A stretch of 64,000 nucleotides of DNA. Source: Bin87 sp026710825 (lineage in GTDB: Bacteria; Chloroflexota; Dehalococcoidia; Lucifugimonadales; UBA3495). Shown here piece by piece: positions 61,776 to 64,000 of this stretch. The DNA lies in NCBI GenBank assembly GCA_965232815.1, contig OZ247427.1, positions 372,001-436,000 on the forward strand. Direction: 5' to 3'. The notes below the pieces were generated by a model, which saw only the letters and a list, made by a program, of their open reading frames with translations, searched no databases and had not been told where the DNA came from. A program made the translations under genes and the position numbers. Numbering within the stretch: position 1 is the stretch's first letter; every line of letters begins with the position of its first letter.

Positions 61776-63175
61776 TATTCATTCCCCTCATCTGCTTCAG
61801 TCCCGTCATCATCATCCAACAGGTGGGCCAGTTGCTCCAAAAATAACTGATTTTGGGCGGCGATTGGCCCTCCAGCTTCCAAATCCCTGCTCACCATGGT
61901 CCGCAACTTGTCTGATGCGTCCTGCAACCATGTAGCCGCATCATTCCCAGGTTCCGGCTCCGCCTGCGCCAACAACCAGCGGAGCGCGGCATTTTCGTCA
62001 GGGGTCGTTTCAGCGCTATCGGCCAACTGGACTATTTTCGCGTGAAGCCATTCCTCAGCTTCCCCGGGGGCAGGGCTTTGAGCGCGGATCCATCGCAAAG
62101 TTGCTGCGGCCTCTGCCGTCCGGTCATCGGTTGGATCATGGATCTCCATGAACTCCCGAAGGATCTCCTCCACTGTCCACCCCCTAATTCTCTCTTTATT
62201 CGGGGTAGCGTAGACGATGCCATTTCCCTCTCGGGACAATCGATGCACTTGACCGCTGTTCAATCCGGCAATCACGAATGGAGAATGGGTGGTAGCAAAA
62301 ACCTGCAACTTGGGGAAGTGTTCCCGTAGCGCAAAGAGGATCCTCCTCTGCCATGCAGGATGTAGATGGTTCTCGATTTCATCGATTAGCAGAACACCGG
62401 GTTCGTTCTGCCAATTGTCGTTAGCGCGCTCGTCGAACCAGCCATGGAAATAAGCCAGCCTCAAAGCTGCGTACAGTATCCAGAGATATACATTTTGTGT
62501 TCCAGCGCTCATGTCCGCAACGAATGTCCAACCGTCGTTGTCGTCCAGACTGCTCATGCCCATCAGATGGTGGACCTCAGTAACGGGGATTAGCTCGCCA
62601 CGTGCAGTTCGACTGTTGACCCAACTTCTTTCGATATAATCTCCCGGCTTGTCGCCCCTGATGACCTCCGGACAGATCGCCGCAGCACAAGCCATGGCTT
62701 TGACGCCGACTTCCCATATTCGAGAGATCATCTCGGTGTTGTGAATGTCCGAGTAATGATGATTGATCATTGAGGCTACTTCGGATCCAAAAATCACGGC
62801 AGGCGGGTCGCTTGAATCGTTCGGCGGTTCGAATTCCTCATCGTAATACATTCCGATCGGTGCGTACTCTTTGGTTTGCAGCGGGATCCGAGTAGCTGGA
62901 ATCCAAACCAATGGCAGGCTCGCTATTTCATTCGTGTCCTCTCCGTTTACGTAAACCTGCCCAATCTTGCCAACCCCTTGTGTCAAAAATGAGAACAGTT
63001 GATGGGGACCTTTGCTTTTGAGAACTCGCAATATTGTCGTCTTTCCAGTGGCATTGGGTCCAATGAAAACATTCACATCCGGATCTAGGTTCAAGTCTAT
63101 CCGGTTGGTGATAGGTAGAACGTTTTGGATCACCGTTCGAGAAATGTAAAGATCCTCAATTGGATCGGTCTTCAT
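61775..63175 (-). CDS. ptuA: AAA ATPase, Septu PtuA-like
   Basis: 466 residues from the ATG at 63175 (MKTDPIEDLYISR), with AGGAGAG upstream, in preference to an earlier ATG. Walker A GPNATGKTT starts at residue 39; VLLIDEIENHLHPAWQRRIL is Walker B plus the following segment; VFATTHSPFVIAGL is the H-loop. The last 130 residues are helical with repeated W-x-Q/L-D (ALRWLLAQAEPEPG, AATWLQDA). It is the upstream, coupled partner of the HNH gene. In Septu, the ATPase controls the nuclease. Confidence 0.75.
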   Translation of the reverse strand: MKTDPIEDLYISRTVIQNVLPITNRIDLNLDPDVNVFIGPNATGKTTILRVLKSKGPHQLFSFLTQGVGKIGQVYVNGEDTNEIASLPLVWIPATRIPLQTKEYAPIGMYYDEEFEPPNDSSDPPAVIFGSEVASMINHHYSDIHNTEMISRIWEVGVKAMACAAAICPEVIRGDKPGDYIERSWVNSRTARGELIPVTEVHHLMGMSSLDDNDGWTFVADMSAGTQNVYLWILYAALRLAYFHGWFDERANDNWQNEPGVLLIDEIENHLHPAWQRRILFALREHFPKLQVFATTHSPFVIAGLNSGQVHRLSREGNGIVYATPNKERIRGWTVEEILREFMEIHDPTDDRTAEAAATLRWIRAQSPAPGEAEEWLHAKIVQLADSAETTPDENAALRWLLAQAEPEPGNDAATWLQDASDKLRTMVSRDLEAGGPIAAQNQLFLEQLAHLLDDDDGTEADEGNE

Positions 63176-63255
63176 GGGGCACTCTCCTATCGGACCATGG
63201 TGGTACAAGCGACTTACCGTGCTTCCGGCAATCGTCATGTGCGATTAATCGTGCG

Positions 63256-64000
63256 TCAATACCCCTCCCCCCACAGCCGCCCCCACTCAGTCCGCAGCGC
63301 CTTCCGCACCCGTCCTTTGCCGATCGTATTCAGCCAGTACCCGTTGTGGTACACGTTGCTCGCCGCGTACGCCCACCCGGCCAGCGGCGACCGCAGCAGC
63401 ATGTTCTCCAGCGGCTTGAGCGGACCCCAGTAGATCAGCTTCTGACCCTGGCTGGCGAACGTGTTCTCGTTGTCGGCGAAGTTCCAGTTCACCCGGCTGA
63501 TATCCGGCTCGTCGCCCACCACCTCGATGTCCCGCATGTCGCCCACGCCCAGGCCGCGCTCGTGCGCCAGCCGTATGAACTTTATGGACAGCGGATCAAA
63601 CCCCATCATCGACGCCACCACGGCGTCCACCGCCACCTGGTCAGCCCCCGCCACGATGCGATCCTTGATGTGCCACCGCATCGCCCGGGGACCCGGCCCG
63701 TCGCCGGCAAACGTCCCGTCGGTAACCGCAAAGATGCCTGGGTGTATCTCCTGCTGAATCGCCAGCAGGTCCACCAGCGTCTCGTGGATCACCGAATGCG
63801 TCCAGTGCCGCTTGCGGTGCAGCAACCCGCCGAACGCATTCTTCATCGCCCCAGTCATCGTCGTGAACACGTGCGTCTTCATCGTCGGCAGATGCACGAT
63901 GTTCTTGCCCGCGAACAGCGCCGGAATCTCGATCCCCTCGGGATAGATGTCGTACAGCACCTGCATCTCCGCCTTGGGCTCATACAGCACCCACGGCTCC
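63256..64000 (-). CDS. DUF362 domain protein, N-terminus off the window
   Basis: 248 residues are inside the window; the frame continues past the edge. HLPTMKTHVFTTMTGAMKNAFGGLLHRKRHW is the DUF362 core, and VAGADQVAVDAVVASMMGFDP with FIRLAHERGLGVGD follows the family. Members are often fused to ferredoxin domains; none is visible in this part. Function unknown. Confidence 0.88.
   Translation of the reverse strand, partial: EPWVLYEPKAEMQVLYDIYPEGIEIPALFAGKNIVHLPTMKTHVFTTMTGAMKNAFGGLLHRKRHWTHSVIHETLVDLLAIQQEIHPGIFAVTDGTFAGDGPGPRAMRWHIKDRIVAGADQVAVDAVVASMMGFDPLSIKFIRLAHERGLGVGDMRDIEVVGDEPDISRVNWNFADNENTFASQGQKLIYWGPLKPLENMLLRSPLAGWAYAASNVYHNGYWLNTIGKGRVRKALRTEWGRLWGEGY

Overview
The window is about 64 kb of GC-rich bacterial chromosome, mostly housekeeping genes with several short accessory insertions. 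The gene content suggests a Chloroflexota, probably Dehalococcoidia/SAR202-like: a DUF951 protein beside pyrF, a threonine synthase/NIL/MoaD-like cluster, circularly permuted ATP-grasp plus alpha-E proteins, Pro/Thr (PTPT) linkers in secreted proteins, NHL-repeat paralogs and several families of short palindromic repeats. This placement is inference from gene content; no rRNA gene is present.

Layout. 1-10 kb: a truncated amidohydrolase, ybeY, a zincin, pgpA, nfo, a zinc alcohol dehydrogenase, secDF, the CCA-adding enzyme and def. 10.4-11.5 kb: a lower-GC trypsin-like protease. 11.6-16.3 kb: fhs, priA, rplS. 16.5-21.8 kb: NHL protein, alpha/beta hydrolase, ABM monooxygenase, membrane protein, an alkyltransferase-like protein next to an Fpg-type glycosylase, and a lactonase-fold protein. 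22-27.7 kb: an accessory block with an unknown 580-residue protein, a VapBC-type pair, a tRNA-Val and a 3 kb island (AAA ATPase + PIN nuclease) bounded by the tRNA and a 23-bp copy of its anticodon arm. 27.7-30.9 kb: ATP-grasp, alpha-E protein and a ferredoxin:thioredoxin reductase catalytic subunit whose last active-site cysteine codon is UGA. 31.3-36.1 kb: a SWIM/Cys-His-repeat/TM2 protein, an MFS transporter and a metallopeptidase-like lipoprotein. 36.2-46.7 kb: acs, DUF2806, Uma2, gatB, secG, SAM hydrolase, and pyruvate/acetoin dehydrogenase E1 alpha and beta split by a two-gene insertion. 46.8-57.9 kb: coiled-coil protein, MoaD-like/NIL/thrC, flavin reductase, BtuF-like protein, two MFS transporters, a surface protein, DUF951, pyrF, VOC protein. 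58-64 kb: larE, a larC swollen by genomic repeats, a Septu-like HNH + ATPase pair, and a truncated DUF362 gene.

The strongest result is at 30.4-30.9 kb. The reductase has the family spacing CPC-x16-CxC-x8-CHx, with UGA at the final catalytic cysteine, an open frame of 55 further codons, and directly behind the UGA a hairpin with a GGUCU apical loop resembling a bacterial SECIS element. It reads as a selenocysteine-containing ferredoxin:thioredoxin reductase. Two further systems pair an ATPase with a nuclease in translationally coupled genes (AAA-PIN at the tRNA island, Septu-like AAA-HNH at 61-63 kb). LarC carries about 225 residues made largely of in-frame copies of the genome's palindromic repeats, inserted where its N- and C-terminal parts meet.
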